From Alphaproteobacteria bacterium (GTDB lineage: Bacteria; Pseudomonadota; Alphaproteobacteria; TMED109): a DNA stretch of 64,000 bases. The notes under the pieces are model-generated. The model saw only the letters and a program-made list of their open reading frames with translations, was not told the origin of the DNA and searched no databases. Position 1 is the stretch's first letter. Every line of letters starts with the position of its first letter. Location: positions 62,001 to 126,000 of the forward strand of contig JAJDYI010000066.1 of NCBI GenBank assembly GCA_022825235.1, in the 5' to 3' direction. The position numbers were made by a program, and so were the translations under genes. This document shows positions 10,239 to 18,421 of the stretch, one piece after another.

Positions 10239-11057
10239 TCAGAACAGTCCGAAGAGCCAGGATGACCGCGGAAGCTCCGGCCCGTCTCCCTCGAGCAAGT
10301 CGTAGGCGTAGGCGTACCAACGATTGTTCGGATAGTTGTGGCCGAGCACGGCGGCGTACTGCCGGGCCTCTCCGGCAATGCCGAGGGCCAGGTTCAGTTC
10401 GACCAGGCGGGCGAGCGCCTCTGGGATGTGGGAGGTCTCGGGGTACGCGCGGACGACCGTCGCGAACCGGCGGAGCGCCGCAGGGTACTGGCGGAGTTGC
10501 AGATAGGTCCGCCCGACCTCCATCTCCTTGCCCGCGAGATGGTCGTAAACGAGATCGAGCTTCACCGCGGCATCGCGCGCATAGACGCTGCCCGGATAGC
10601 GGGCGATCACCCCCTCGAGCGCCTGCCTGGCCAGCCCGGTCTGCGTCTGGTCGCGGCGCACGTCCGGGATCTGCTCGTAGTAGCAGAGCGCGATCAAGTA
10701 CCGCACGTAGGGCACGTCGGCACTGCCGGGATGCAGGTCGATGAATCGCTCCGCCGCCCCGATCGCAAGGGTGTAGTCGTTCTTCAAGTAGTTCGCGTAC
10801 GCGACTAGCAGCTGCGCGCGCGTGGCCCAGTCCGAATACGGGTACTGCGCCTCGACCTGCTCGAATTCCGCGACGGCGAGCAGGTAGTCGTTGGCAAGGA
10901 GGGCATCGAGAGCGGAGTTGTAAATCTTCTCCAACGGGCGTTCAACGGGCGCCTCCGGCTCCTGGAAGATCGAGCACCCGGCAAGCGCCACTGCCGCCGC
11001 CAGTGGGGCCACCGGGCGCAGAGCGCGCCAGATGCTGTGGGATGAAGAGACGGACAT
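10239..11057 (-). CDS. bamD: Outer membrane protein assembly factor BamD (lipoprotein)
   Basis: Lipoprotein of 272 residues, part of the BAM complex that inserts beta-barrels into the outer membrane. A short N-terminal signal ends in the lipobox LAGC with the acylated cysteine at residue 28. The body contains TPR-like helical repeats typical of BamD/ComL, including the block ALLANDYLLAVAEFEQVEAQY and FIDLHPGSADVPYVRYL. It is first in an apparent operon with recN and ligA. In many alphaproteobacteria lpxC directly precedes it, but here lpxC lies about 20 kb away at 31140-32072. Confidence 0.95.
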   Translation of the reverse strand: MSVSSSHSIWRALRPVAPLAAAVALAGCSIFQEPEAPVERPLEKIYNSALDALLANDYLLAVAEFEQVEAQYPYSDWATRAQLLVAYANYLKNDYTLAIGAAERFIDLHPGSADVPYVRYLIALCYYEQIPDVRRDQTQTGLARQALEGVIARYPGSVYARDAAVKLDLVYDHLAGKEMEVGRTYLQLRQYPAALRRFATVVRAYPETSHIPEALARLVELNLALGIAGEARQYAAVLGHNYPNNRWYAYAYDLLEGDGPELPRSSWLFGLF

Positions 11058-11429
11058 TGGGGGTGTATACCATGCGAAACGGGACGAGGGGCACGGCAGT
11101 TACCGCGGCGACAGGCCCGGTATCGGCTGTGCCCGGATACCGGAAATTCCGCTGTCGCTGTTGCAGGGCGGCGCGCTTCGCCCCTGCCTCATGCACCCGG
11201 CAGGTCCTTGTTGTTGCTAACGTTCGGCGACGGTCCGTGGCATCGCAGCATGTCCGAAGCTCGTCATCGAGTTGATGACCGGAGACGTGAGCCCGCGGGT
11301 TGAATTCGACGGTCAATGGCGGCGCTCCTCGAACCGTTCGGGCAAGGTTTTGCTGGACGCGTCGGGTGCAAATTTTGAAGCACGCCGAAAGGCGGTGCTC
11401 GGACGCCGTGCGCCAGTCGCGGGGAACGA
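11058..11429. other. Intergenic region without recognisable gene
   Basis: About 370 bases between bamD and the AbiE remnant. It includes the promoter-side region of the bamD operon. Frames on the minus strand downstream of the toxin remnant no longer resemble the family, so the remainder of the toxin appears deleted or randomised. I see no RNA gene, terminator or repeat here. Confidence 0.5.
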
Positions 11430-11608
11430 ACGAGGCGCGAGAGAGGTTGAGCACCGTTTCGCCTTTGAGGACGAGACGGTCGGCCAGAACCCGATCCCGT
11501 GATCTCCCGTAACAGGTCCAAGAGCCCTAGTACTTTCTCCGGCGTGCCGGCCAGATGACCGGTCTCATCGGCGAGACGCTGCAGGATCTGTGCAGACGGT
11601 GCGGCCAA
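11430..11608 (-). pseudogene. AbiEii-type nucleotidyltransferase toxin, frameshifted N-terminal remnant
   Basis: Reading on the minus strand from a TTG at 11608, the first 38 residues (ILQRLADETGH, GTPEKVLGLLDLLREI) match the N-terminal pattern of AbiEii/AbiGii-family toxins. After the codon for LREI the match continues in the next frame as RDRVLADRLVLKGETVLNLS, the conserved nucleotidyltransferase region that normally reads LKGGTALNL. One frameshift therefore separates the halves, the second glycine of the GG(T/S) motif has become glutamate, and the rest of the toxin is missing. The assignment rests on recognised family motifs; decay is seen directly. The gene is non-functional as read. Confidence 0.7.
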
Positions 11609-11830
11609 CTACGGGTCCTCGAAGCGTCGTTCGAGGACGTCGATCGGCAAAATGATGTTCCAGTCCCTGACCGTACTTCCCTCGCCCGAATTGGCGCTAA
11701 GGACATATTGCGTCTGAGCCGGCATGAGTGTGCGAAGCGGCTCAAGCGCAGCGTCCGGAACGAAATGCTGGACCAGCTGGTTGACATGGCGCGCATGTGC
11801 GCTGCGAAGCCGCCAGAGCCGGAGCCGGCC
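11609..11830 (-). pseudogene. Possible AbiEi-type antitoxin C-terminal remnant
   Basis: A minus-strand frame with protein-like composition (QYVLSANSGEGSTVRDWNI, ILPIDVLERRFEDP) ends in TAG at 11609-11611, touching the TTG of the toxin remnant. In AbiE modules the antitoxin gene lies upstream of the toxin gene and abuts or overlaps it, so the position fits a decayed antitoxin. No antitoxin helix-turn-helix could be found upstream, and the similarity of the C-terminus itself is weak. The upper boundary is arbitrary. Confidence 0.3.
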
Positions 11831-12104
11831 GACCCGAAACTGGTCAGCGAAGTGGAGTGGGTCGCGCAGACGCTCGTTGAGCCGCCGTGCGGGTAGCGAG
11901 GGCAGTCCCTTCGATGAGTGGCAGGCGGAGTTCATAATGCGTGTTCGACAAGCACTGTCTGTTGCGGGTTCCCTACCGGCAGCCGGATCAGGAGTCGAGG
12001 CGGGGGGTATGCGGCACGCATGGACGGGCAAGGGGCCCGGCCCTAGCACAGACATTGGATTCGCGGGAATCGTTCAGACCCGGGCCCCGCAGGGGACAGA
12101 GCAC

Positions 12105-13007
12105 ATGAGACCAACAGTCATCGCGCTGGCCACGGCAGCCATCGCGGCAGTGCTCTCGGTATCCCCCATCGCAGCCGCAGACCCGGCCAGAGGATGGTAC
12201 GGCGGAATCGAAGTGGGGGGCGCGGAGCCGGGCGACCTTCGAATCTTCGGGCAAAGCAACGATGTCCCGACGAACTGCGACGGGCATTTTCCGCCAGTTG
12301 TGGTCAACGGGCAGTCCCTGCCGCTGCCGCTGGACCACGCCGACTGCAACCAGGGCACCGAAGCATGGACGAATCAACTCGCGATCGGGGCCGGTCGGCT
12401 GCTTGGGCTGCAATGGGGATACACTTGGCCGACGGTTCGTGTCGAGGCCGAATACCTGCGTCGTCATCACGGCCGCCGGGGCGGCAACGTAACCGTCGAG
12501 GGTGACAAGCAGGCAGAGTTCGTGCTCGGGGAAGAACGGCTGGACGCTCTTGAGGCCGACGAGGTGTTCGGGAACGTCTACTACGACCTGCGCGGTGTTC
12601 CGGGGGATTTCTCGCCCTACGTCGGTGCCGGCATTGGCCTGATCTCGGCGAAGCTCGCCTACCGCTCGGCATACCAACGCAACCCCGACGCCGCCGTCTT
12701 GCGTGGCCTGGGACGGCATCCAGCGGCAGCCGGCACCCTGTCCCTGCAGGATGCGACCCTGGTGGATCGCCTCCGGGCCTATCAGGTTGTGCTCGGCATC
12801 GACAGGCCGCTCACGGACGGGGTCGTGCTGGGCATCAAGGTGCGAAGAGTGGTCGTGGTCGATGCATTTGCTGACAGCGGATCACCTGGCCTACTGCGAG
12901 GCCATGCTCCGACGGTGGCGCCAGGCGGCCGACAGGTCGTCAACACGATCACCACGGACGACCTCGGGTACTGGGGCGTTTCGATCAGCGTGAAGTACTT
13001 CTTCTGA
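12105..13007 (+). CDS. Outer-membrane beta-barrel protein (function unknown)
   Basis: Predicted exported protein of 300 residues. The ATG at 12105 is followed by a hydrophobic signal peptide ending near SPIAAADPA (about residue 26). The mature protein shows alternating hydrophobic/polar stretches (GWYGGIEVGG, TVRVEAEYLRRH, FSPYVGAGIGLISAKLAY, LGYWGVSISVKYFF) and ends in phenylalanine, the pattern of an outer-membrane barrel processed by the BAM machinery. The repeated aromatic-Gly pattern resembles small porin-like or Opa/OmpW-type barrels, but no precise family is recognised. A long inter-strand segment near residues 190-260 may be a surface loop. It stands alone between a decayed toxin-antitoxin locus and an unrelated minus-strand gene. 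Confidence 0.75.
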   Translation: MRPTVIALATAAIAAVLSVSPIAAADPARGWYGGIEVGGAEPGDLRIFGQSNDVPTNCDGHFPPVVVNGQSLPLPLDHADCNQGTEAWTNQLAIGAGRLLGLQWGYTWPTVRVEAEYLRRHHGRRGGNVTVEGDKQAEFVLGEERLDALEADEVFGNVYYDLRGVPGDFSPYVGAGIGLISAKLAYRSAYQRNPDAAVLRGLGRHPAAAGTLSLQDATLVDRLRAYQVVLGIDRPLTDGVVLGIKVRRVVVVDAFADSGSPGLLRGHAPTVAPGGRQVVNTITTDDLGYWGVSISVKYFF

Positions 13008-13304
13008 CAGGAGTTCTGTCGATTGGTTGGATGCTCGCGCTGCCAGCTTCCGATCCGTTGCACGGATCATCGGGGGCGGCCGACCCGAGCGCTCCCGTGT
13101 AGCGGCGCCAGGCCCTGACACCGGACGTCGCGAGGCCGGCGGCGCGTCCAGCCGCGGCGCGGCTCCTTCGCTGCGCGAGGCCCCTTCGGGTCACCTGCCG
13201 CCGTCCACGCAACGGAGTGCGGCCACGGCATGCGGAACGGCGGGACTGCAGGCAGCGCAGGGCGATCGACCACCGTCACGCCGGAACACGCTCCGGCGGA
13301 CAGC
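13008..13304. other. Intergenic region, no gene seen
   Basis: About 300 bases between the outer-membrane barrel gene and the converging hypothetical gene. It is GC-rich and contains no frame with family similarity, no tRNA-like fold and no hairpin followed by a T tract that I could find. Confidence 0.5.
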
Positions 13305-13811
13305 TCAGCGCCGTTTGAGGATGTCGCGAATTCTTACCCGAACCGACGCCGCTTCCGAGATGGCGGCCTGGGCAAGCATGCCGTCCACCCTTTCTCGGTA
13401 TCGCGGAAAGCGCAGCGACAACTCGTTGAACCCGTTGTAGGCCCAGGCCCTCACGAACTTGTTGTCGCTCTCGAGGCATGCCTCCAGAAACCCTTCGAGA
13501 CCGGCACTCTCGTCTTCGAGAATCTCCAGGTACAGCAGACATTGGAGCATGTGCAGTTTGCTCTCCCAGTGTTCCTGAACGGACAGTGCGCCGAGGATCG
13601 TCCGGCAAGCAGGAGCGGTCAGGGAATTGCCGGTCTCAAGGTGTTGCTTCAGCAGCCAGGTTGCCGCCCGTTGCAATTCGACATCCACGATATGAGCCAG
13701 GATCGTCGCGACGAAATCCTCTTCTGCGCGATGACGCTCATACATCGATTGCAGCGCGGCAGCGGACTTCCCGTCCCAGGAACCCATCTCTTTGGATAAC
13801 GCCGTCGTCAC
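13305..13811 (-). CDS. Hypothetical protein, HEAT/ARM-like helical
   Basis: A 168-residue cytosolic protein without signal peptide. The GTG start at 13811 is favoured by a GGAGGA element seven bases upstream; an internal ATG at 13787 is an alternative. Composition is helical, with regular Leu/Ala spacing and paired-helix units such as LQRAATWLLKQHLETG and KFVRAWAYNGFNELS, reminiscent of HEAT-like adaptor proteins. The C-terminus is basic (VRIRDILKRR). I do not recognise a named family. It lies alone in an accessory region, convergent with the beta-barrel gene. Confidence 0.65.
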   Translation of the reverse strand: MTTALSKEMGSWDGKSAAALQSMYERHRAEEDFVATILAHIVDVELQRAATWLLKQHLETGNSLTAPACRTILGALSVQEHWESKLHMLQCLLYLEILEDESAGLEGFLEACLESDNKFVRAWAYNGFNELSLRFPRYRERVDGMLAQAAISEAASVRVRIRDILKRR

Positions 13812-14333
13812 ATCCGGTTCCTCCGCCTATGGGAGCCGCATGGCGAATTGGTGAAATCTCCCGCCCCCGACACGCCCGCCCGGGAAAAACGGTGCCAGCG
13901 CGTTCGCCGATTGCGTGCGGTCATCGCCACCCGGCCTGGAAGCATGGTCGGCGCCTGTCCGTCCGGAATTCCCCGGGGCTCAGATGCAAACGGCCGGTGC
14001 ATGAACTTGCAATTGGCCGATGTCGCACCGGGGCTTCCATCCACGTACCTGGTCGGCACTCGAAGGCTGAGTAGAGGTCCGCTTGTGGCTCCCAGGCTAC
14101 GTCCTCGCCCTCGGCTTCCACGGCATGCCCATCGACTGCCTGGAGCAGCCGGCAAACGCTGCGAACGGCGGCTTCGGAGATCGGCGAGCGACTGTCAGCG
14201 GTTGACCAGGAATTGGCGGGCCAGGGCCTGAGCAAGTAGGACGTCGCCTGCCTGCTCGCGGAAGTGCATTCCACTGGATGCTCCGCGAGACGCTGGCTCG
14301 ACGACGGCACGCGGCCTGTGCGAAGGCCTCCCG
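13812..14333. other. Gap with possible decayed minus-strand coding remnant
   Basis: Over 500 bases without a convincing gene. On the minus strand around 14200-14280 a short stretch (MHFREQAGDVLLAQALARQF, ending in a stop near 14203) and, in another frame around 14080-14180, AVRSVCRLLQAVDGHAVEAE look protein-like and could be two frames of one broken gene. No family is recognised. Confidence 0.25.
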
Positions 14334-15302
14334 CTATTCCTCCGGCTGCGCCGGCAGCAGTTCGGGGTGGAGCGTGGTGAAGATCGCGTCGAAGCTGCCC
14401 TCGGCGCCATCGGCCTCGGCGAAGTCGGCTCTGGCTTGGCCCGCGACGAGACGCGGGGCGCCGTCGGCGGCGGGGCGGCTGGAGAATTGACCGGACCACG
14501 ACCCGCCCGAGCGCGTCACGTCGCGGTCGGGATGGGCCACGGAGACGCGCTCGCCCTCGAACCCGCCCGCCTCACCGATCGGCGTCAGCGCGAAGCGGAT
14601 CTCGTACCCGGCCGGGGGGTGCTCGGTTTCGCCCTGGCCGCGGCGCCAGCCGAGGATGGCGTAGAGGTGCTCTCGCTCAAGCGCGATGTCGCCGACGCAG
14701 CCGATGCAGCCAGCGACCGCGCCGGCCGCGAAATCTGCCTGCAGCGTCATCGCTGCGGCGAACTCCTCAGCCACCGGTTCGACGGCGCCGGGCGCGCGAT
14801 AGCGGTAGACCCCGCCGGCGCTGCCGGCATAGCTGGCCGCGCCGGTCAGCGGGAGTTCTGGCGGGCCGGCGGGATCAAGCTCGGGCCCATCGACGAACGG
14901 GACGATCGTCGCGCCGGCCGGGTCGAGGCGGCGCGTCGTCGTCGCTCCGTCGAAGCGCATCCAGAAGCCGGCCGAGAGGTAGTCGGACGGGTCGTCGTTG
15001 TCCCAGCTGATCAGCGCGTAGGCCAGCGTGACGCCGTCGCCGTCGGTCTTGCCGAGGGTCCAGCGGCGCCCGGCGTGATTGGGCATGAAGGGGAACCAGG
15101 ACCAGCTGTACCATTCGTCTCGCAGCGAATTGAGGTTGTCCCGCCCGCCGTCCGGGCGCGGCACCGAGACGCGCAGTACCTCGCCGTCAAAATCGGTGAC
15201 GCGGGGAGCAGCCGGGACGGTGTCGGCCATGTCGCCGCCGCCAGCACAGGCGGCAAGCACGAAGGCGAAGGCAAGACACATGACAGCGAGGCCGGATTTC
15301 AT
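14334..15302 (-). CDS. TbpB-like beta-barrel lipoprotein (hypothetical)
   Basis: Lipoprotein of 322 residues: the signal ends in LAAC with the acylated cysteine at 19, followed by a Gly-rich linker. The C-terminal third has the pattern of the transferrin-binding-protein-B-like barrel domain: GGSWSGQFSSRP, then LVAGQARADFAEADGAEGSF and DAIFTT, that is strands of a small eight-stranded barrel in which the product is compared to a solute-binding surface lipoprotein. An AGGGAA element precedes the ATG at 15302. Surface display and ligand binding are inferred from the family only. No TonB receptor or Slam-type exporter is encoded nearby. Confidence 0.65.
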   Translation of the reverse strand: MKSGLAVMCLAFAFVLAACAGGGDMADTVPAAPRVTDFDGEVLRVSVPRPDGGRDNLNSLRDEWYSWSWFPFMPNHAGRRWTLGKTDGDGVTLAYALISWDNDDPSDYLSAGFWMRFDGATTTRRLDPAGATIVPFVDGPELDPAGPPELPLTGAASYAGSAGGVYRYRAPGAVEPVAEEFAAAMTLQADFAAGAVAGCIGCVGDIALEREHLYAILGWRRGQGETEHPPAGYEIRFALTPIGEAGGFEGERVSVAHPDRDVTRSGGSWSGQFSSRPAADGAPRLVAGQARADFAEADGAEGSFDAIFTTLHPELLPAQPEE

Positions 15303-15675
15303 AAGGTCAATTCCCTGTATTCGGACGGGCGGAGGGTCGGTTAACGCAGCCTAGTCCTGCACCGTCCTTCGATATGCATGCCGCGGGCGCTACTCAGGAC
15401 GGGAAGGGACTGCCGACAACGAATTTACACGGCACAGTAGGCGGACGCTGCCTGCCCCCCGGCCTGGCCCCTTGCCTCCGGCTTTCGGGTCTAGGCTCCG
15501 GTGATCGAAGGTCCTTCTCGGTTCGCCCATCCCGCGCGGGCCGCCGTCACGGCCGTCCTGAGAAGCCTCCAACACGCTGCCGCGCTGACCGGGCGGTAGT
15601 ATTCGGCCGTCCCGGCTTCCCGAAGTACTGACGGGATGATCCTTCGTCCTTCACCAGGGCACGAGACCCGATCCG
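15303..15675. other. Divergent intergenic region
   Basis: About 370 bases between the divergent lipoprotein and phosphatase genes; it must contain promoters for both. No operator, RNA or coding pattern is recognised. Confidence 0.5.
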
Positions 15676-16464
15676 ATGGCTTCCACCGACGAATTTCTCG
15701 CTTTCGCGCACGAGCTCGCCGATCTTGCGCGCACCGCCATCCGGCCGCTGTTCCGCGCCCGTGACGCCATCGAGGTGAAGAGTGGCAAGGGCAGCCGGTT
15801 GCAGCTGGTGACCGACGCCGACCGGGCGGCCGAGGCCAGGATGCGCGACGCGATCGGTCGCCGCTTCCCCGGCCACGGCATCGTGGGAGAGGAATATGGG
15901 TCCCACAATCCGGACGCCGAGCACACGTGGATTCTCGACCCGATCGACGGCACCAAGGCGTTCGTGGCCGGCCTGCCCGTGTTCGGCACCCTCGTCGGGC
16001 TGCTGGAGGCGGGGCAGCCGACCATCGGGATCATCGATCAGGCGATCACGGGTGAACGCGTGTGGGGCGCACCGCACGGTGCCTGGCTGAACGGCGATCA
16101 GGTGACGACTGCCCGTCCCGCGGATCCGGAACGCATGATCGTCGCCATGACGGAGCCCGGCATGATCCGCACCACTTCGGGTTGCGCGGCCTTCCAGCGG
16201 CTGGCGGACCAGGCCCTGTTCGTACGGTACGGCACCGACTGCTGGGGGTACGCGATGCTGGCTGCCGGCCACATCGACGTGGTGGTCGAGTCCGACATCA
16301 AGCCGTGGGACGTGCTGCCGGGCGCCGCCGTCATTGCCGCCGCCGGCGGCATCGCCAGCGCGTGGGACGGACGCCTGCCGGGGTCCAACGGGACGGTCCT
16401 CGCCGCTGGCGACCCGGCCCTGCACGCGGCGATCGTGGATCAATTTCCCGATACGGACGCGTAG
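15676..16464 (+). CDS. hisN: Inositol monophosphatase-family phosphatase, HisN-type histidinol-phosphatase
   Basis: Metal-dependent phosphatase of 262 residues. The family metal-binding motifs are intact: GEEYG (71-75), DPIDGTKAF (88-96) and a C-terminal IKPWDVLPGAAVI (about 210-222). The sequence DPIDGTKAFVAGLPVFGTL is characteristic of the subgroup acting as histidinol-phosphatase in alphaproteobacteria and actinobacteria, so histidine biosynthesis is the most likely role; inositol-1-phosphatase activity is the alternative. No other his gene is in the window. The protein is cytosolic and complete. Confidence 0.8.
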   Translation: MASTDEFLAFAHELADLARTAIRPLFRARDAIEVKSGKGSRLQLVTDADRAAEARMRDAIGRRFPGHGIVGEEYGSHNPDAEHTWILDPIDGTKAFVAGLPVFGTLVGLLEAGQPTIGIIDQAITGERVWGAPHGAWLNGDQVTTARPADPERMIVAMTEPGMIRTTSGCAAFQRLADQALFVRYGTDCWGYAMLAAGHIDVVVESDIKPWDVLPGAAVIAAAGGIASAWDGRLPGSNGTVLAAGDPALHAAIVDQFPDTDA

Positions 16465-16517
16465 CGGGCATCCGGCCACTTGCGCCCGGCCCGCCACTCT
16501 TCTACGACACTGCGGTG

Positions 16518-17849
16518 ATGGGGGCGCATGCGCGAACGAGCGGACCGGGTGTGGCCGCCGGGGGCAACGGACCATTGTTCGCCGGCATCGGCCGCCATCC
16601 TTCGGCGCCGGCCGGGCAGGCGATGCTGGCCACCGTAGCTGCGCCGGCGGGCAGGCCGGGGCCGGGCTCGGGCGATTTCGCGGTCGACCTCGAGAATTTC
16701 TCGGAGTTCGGCGCGCCGACCCGTATCGAGACCGTGGACGGCGTCCGGTACTTCATCAACGAGTTCTGGACATCCCGGCAGCGCCAGGCGAATCGCATTC
16801 ACGAGGTCTCGTACCGGGCGTGCTTCAAGCCGCAGCTGCCGCGTTTCTACATCGAGCGTCTCACCGACCCGAACGACATCGTCTACGACCCGTTCATGGG
16901 ACGAGGCACGACCCCGGTCGAAGCGGCGCTGGCCGGACGGATTCCCTACGGGAACGACACGAATCCGCTGAGCAGGGCGTTCACCGAGCCTCGCATCAAT
17001 CCCCCGGCCCTGTCCGAAATCGCCGCACGTCTCGAGGCGATTCCCTGGCAGACATACACCCAGGCGCAGCACGGCGAGCTGGCGGCCTTCTACCATCCCG
17101 AGACCCTCGCGCAGATCGAGGGTCTCAGGCATTGGCTCCTCGAGCGTCAGGATGCAGGCCGGCTGGACCCGGTTGACAAGTGGATCCGGATGATCGCGCT
17201 CAACCGGCTGACCGGGCACTCATCGGGGTTCTTTTCGGTGTACACCCTGCCGCCGAACCAGGCCGTGTCGCTGGAGCGGCAGCGAATCATCAACCAGCGC
17301 CGCAACCAGGTGCCTCCCCGCCGGGATGTGCCGGCGCTTATCGCGCGCAAGTCACGTTCCCTGCTGTCGTCCGGGGTGCTCCCGGCAGCACGGGCCCTGC
17401 TGCTCCTGACAGGGCAATCGCATGAGACGCCCCGGATCCGGTCGGGGACGGTGGCCCTGACCGTGACCTCACCGCCGTTTCTCGACATTGTCGACTACGT
17501 CACCGACAACTGGCTGCGGTGCTGGTTCCTGGGCATCGACCCCCGCGCGGTCAAGCTCTCGCAGTTCCGCAACGTCGACCGTTGGCAGCGTTTCGTCCGG
17601 TCCACGCTCGTGGAGTTGGCCCGGATCACCAAATCCGGCGGTCACATCGCCTTCGAGGTCGGCGAAGTGCGCAACGGCACGGTCCGGCTGGAGACCCATG
17701 TCGTGGCCGCCGCCCGGGGGCTGCCCCTGAACGTGCTCGGGGTGATGGTCAATCAGCAGGAATTCACCAAGACCTCCAACTGCTGGGGCATTGCCAACAA
17801 CCGGCGCGGCACGAACAGCAACCGCATTGTGGTGATGCGAAAGACCTGA
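16518..17849 (+). CDS. DNA methyltransferase (N4-cytosine/N6-adenine type), orphan
   Basis: Protein of 443 residues from the ATG at 16518; the first 60 residues are Gly/Ala/Pro-rich and an ATG at 16623 is an equally plausible start. The SAM-binding motif DPFMGRGTT is at about 124-132 and the catalytic-type motif TSPPF at about 317-321, in the order motif I then motif IV; in the common beta class TSPPY precedes DPFxGSGTT. Catalytic TSPPF replaces the usual (S/D/N)PP(Y/W) with a Phe. No restriction endonuclease, specificity subunit or phage gene lies beside it, so it is probably a solitary methylase with a regulatory or housekeeping role. It follows hisN by 53 bases and may be co-transcribed. 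Target sequence and base are unknown. Confidence 0.75.
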   Translation: MGAHARTSGPGVAAGGNGPLFAGIGRHPSAPAGQAMLATVAAPAGRPGPGSGDFAVDLENFSEFGAPTRIETVDGVRYFINEFWTSRQRQANRIHEVSYRACFKPQLPRFYIERLTDPNDIVYDPFMGRGTTPVEAALAGRIPYGNDTNPLSRAFTEPRINPPALSEIAARLEAIPWQTYTQAQHGELAAFYHPETLAQIEGLRHWLLERQDAGRLDPVDKWIRMIALNRLTGHSSGFFSVYTLPPNQAVSLERQRIINQRRNQVPPRRDVPALIARKSRSLLSSGVLPAARALLLLTGQSHETPRIRSGTVALTVTSPPFLDIVDYVTDNWLRCWFLGIDPRAVKLSQFRNVDRWQRFVRSTLVELARITKSGGHIAFEVGEVRNGTVRLETHVVAAARGLPLNVLGVMVNQQEFTKTSNCWGIANNRRGTNSNRIVVMRKT

Positions 17850-17858
17850 CGGCGGGCA

Positions 17859-17877
17859 TCGCGGCGTGAAGCCGCGA
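17859..17877 (+). terminator. GC-rich hairpin after the methyltransferase gene
   Basis: TCGCGGC (17859-17865), loop GTGAA, GCCGCGA (17871-17877): a perfect seven-base-pair stem starting ten bases after the stop codon. There is no T tract, so it is either a weak terminator or a 3' end stabiliser; termination is inference. Confidence 0.35.
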
Positions 17878-18135
17878 CGCAACCGGGCCGGCGGCTGCGG
17901 GCCGGAACCGCCGGAAAACGAGCGGGATTTCTGGAGCCATGGGTCGAAGGCGGGTTTCGCTGCCTCGACGTCCCTGCGGACGGGACCACGCGCGCACATT
18001 CCTCCTGCCCGCCTCGCCCGCGAGGCCGGGCCCGTGCCGTGCCGGTCCATCGGTAGAACGACGCGAGGGGCGGTCGGTCGACCGGCGACGCGTTGTTGAC
18101 CTGTCGGGCTGAACCACTACGCTCCGTGTGTCCTC

Positions 18136-18326
18136 CCGCGGGAGAGTTCGGTGCACGGCACCGACGCCGAAGGAGCAACGGGGCCTCGGAACCTCTCAGG
18201 CACCAGGGACCGCGGGAATGGAGCACCTCTGGAGAGTGGCGAAGGCGACTTCGCCCACCGAAGGGGTAAGTCCGACATCCGTTCTGGATGCCGGACGAAT
18301 CTCTCAGGTCCCATGACAGAGGAGGC
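18136..18326 (+). ncRNA. Tandem glycine riboswitch (two aptamers) upstream of gcvT
   Basis: Two consecutive glycine aptamers. Aptamer 1 (about 18136-18217) has the conserved GGGAGAG near 18140, the core CGCCGAAGGAGCAA-like segment at 18162-18179 and the closing CTCTCAGGCA at 18193-18202. Aptamer 2 (about 18224-18326) has CTCTGGAGAG at 18227, CACCGAAGGGGTAA at 18256, a variable P3 arm around 18280, and AATCTCTCAGGTCCCATGAC ending near 18316, with CCTCT (18226-18230) pairing to AGAGG (18319-18323). This is the classic arrangement preceding gcv genes, where glycine binding usually turns expression on. The region between 18327 and 18367 would hold the expression platform; I see no terminator with a T tract, so translational control is possible. 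Confidence 0.92.
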
Positions 18327-18421
18327 CTTGCCCGGCACCGGTTCGCCCGTGCCGCAGGGAGGCGCTCCTGCCAGGATCCTCGCAAGAGACCGCGCGGCCC
18401 ACACCGCTTCGTGACCTGCAC

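Noticed and set aside
11555-11896. Plus-strand 113-codon frame opposite the AbiE-type remnant
   Set aside because: No ribosome site or family; the minus strand has the recognisable motifs.
18313-18412. ATG at 18313 as the start of a gene before gcvT
   Set aside because: It lies inside the conserved end of the second glycine aptamer, and its frame ends at 18412 out of phase with gcvT.
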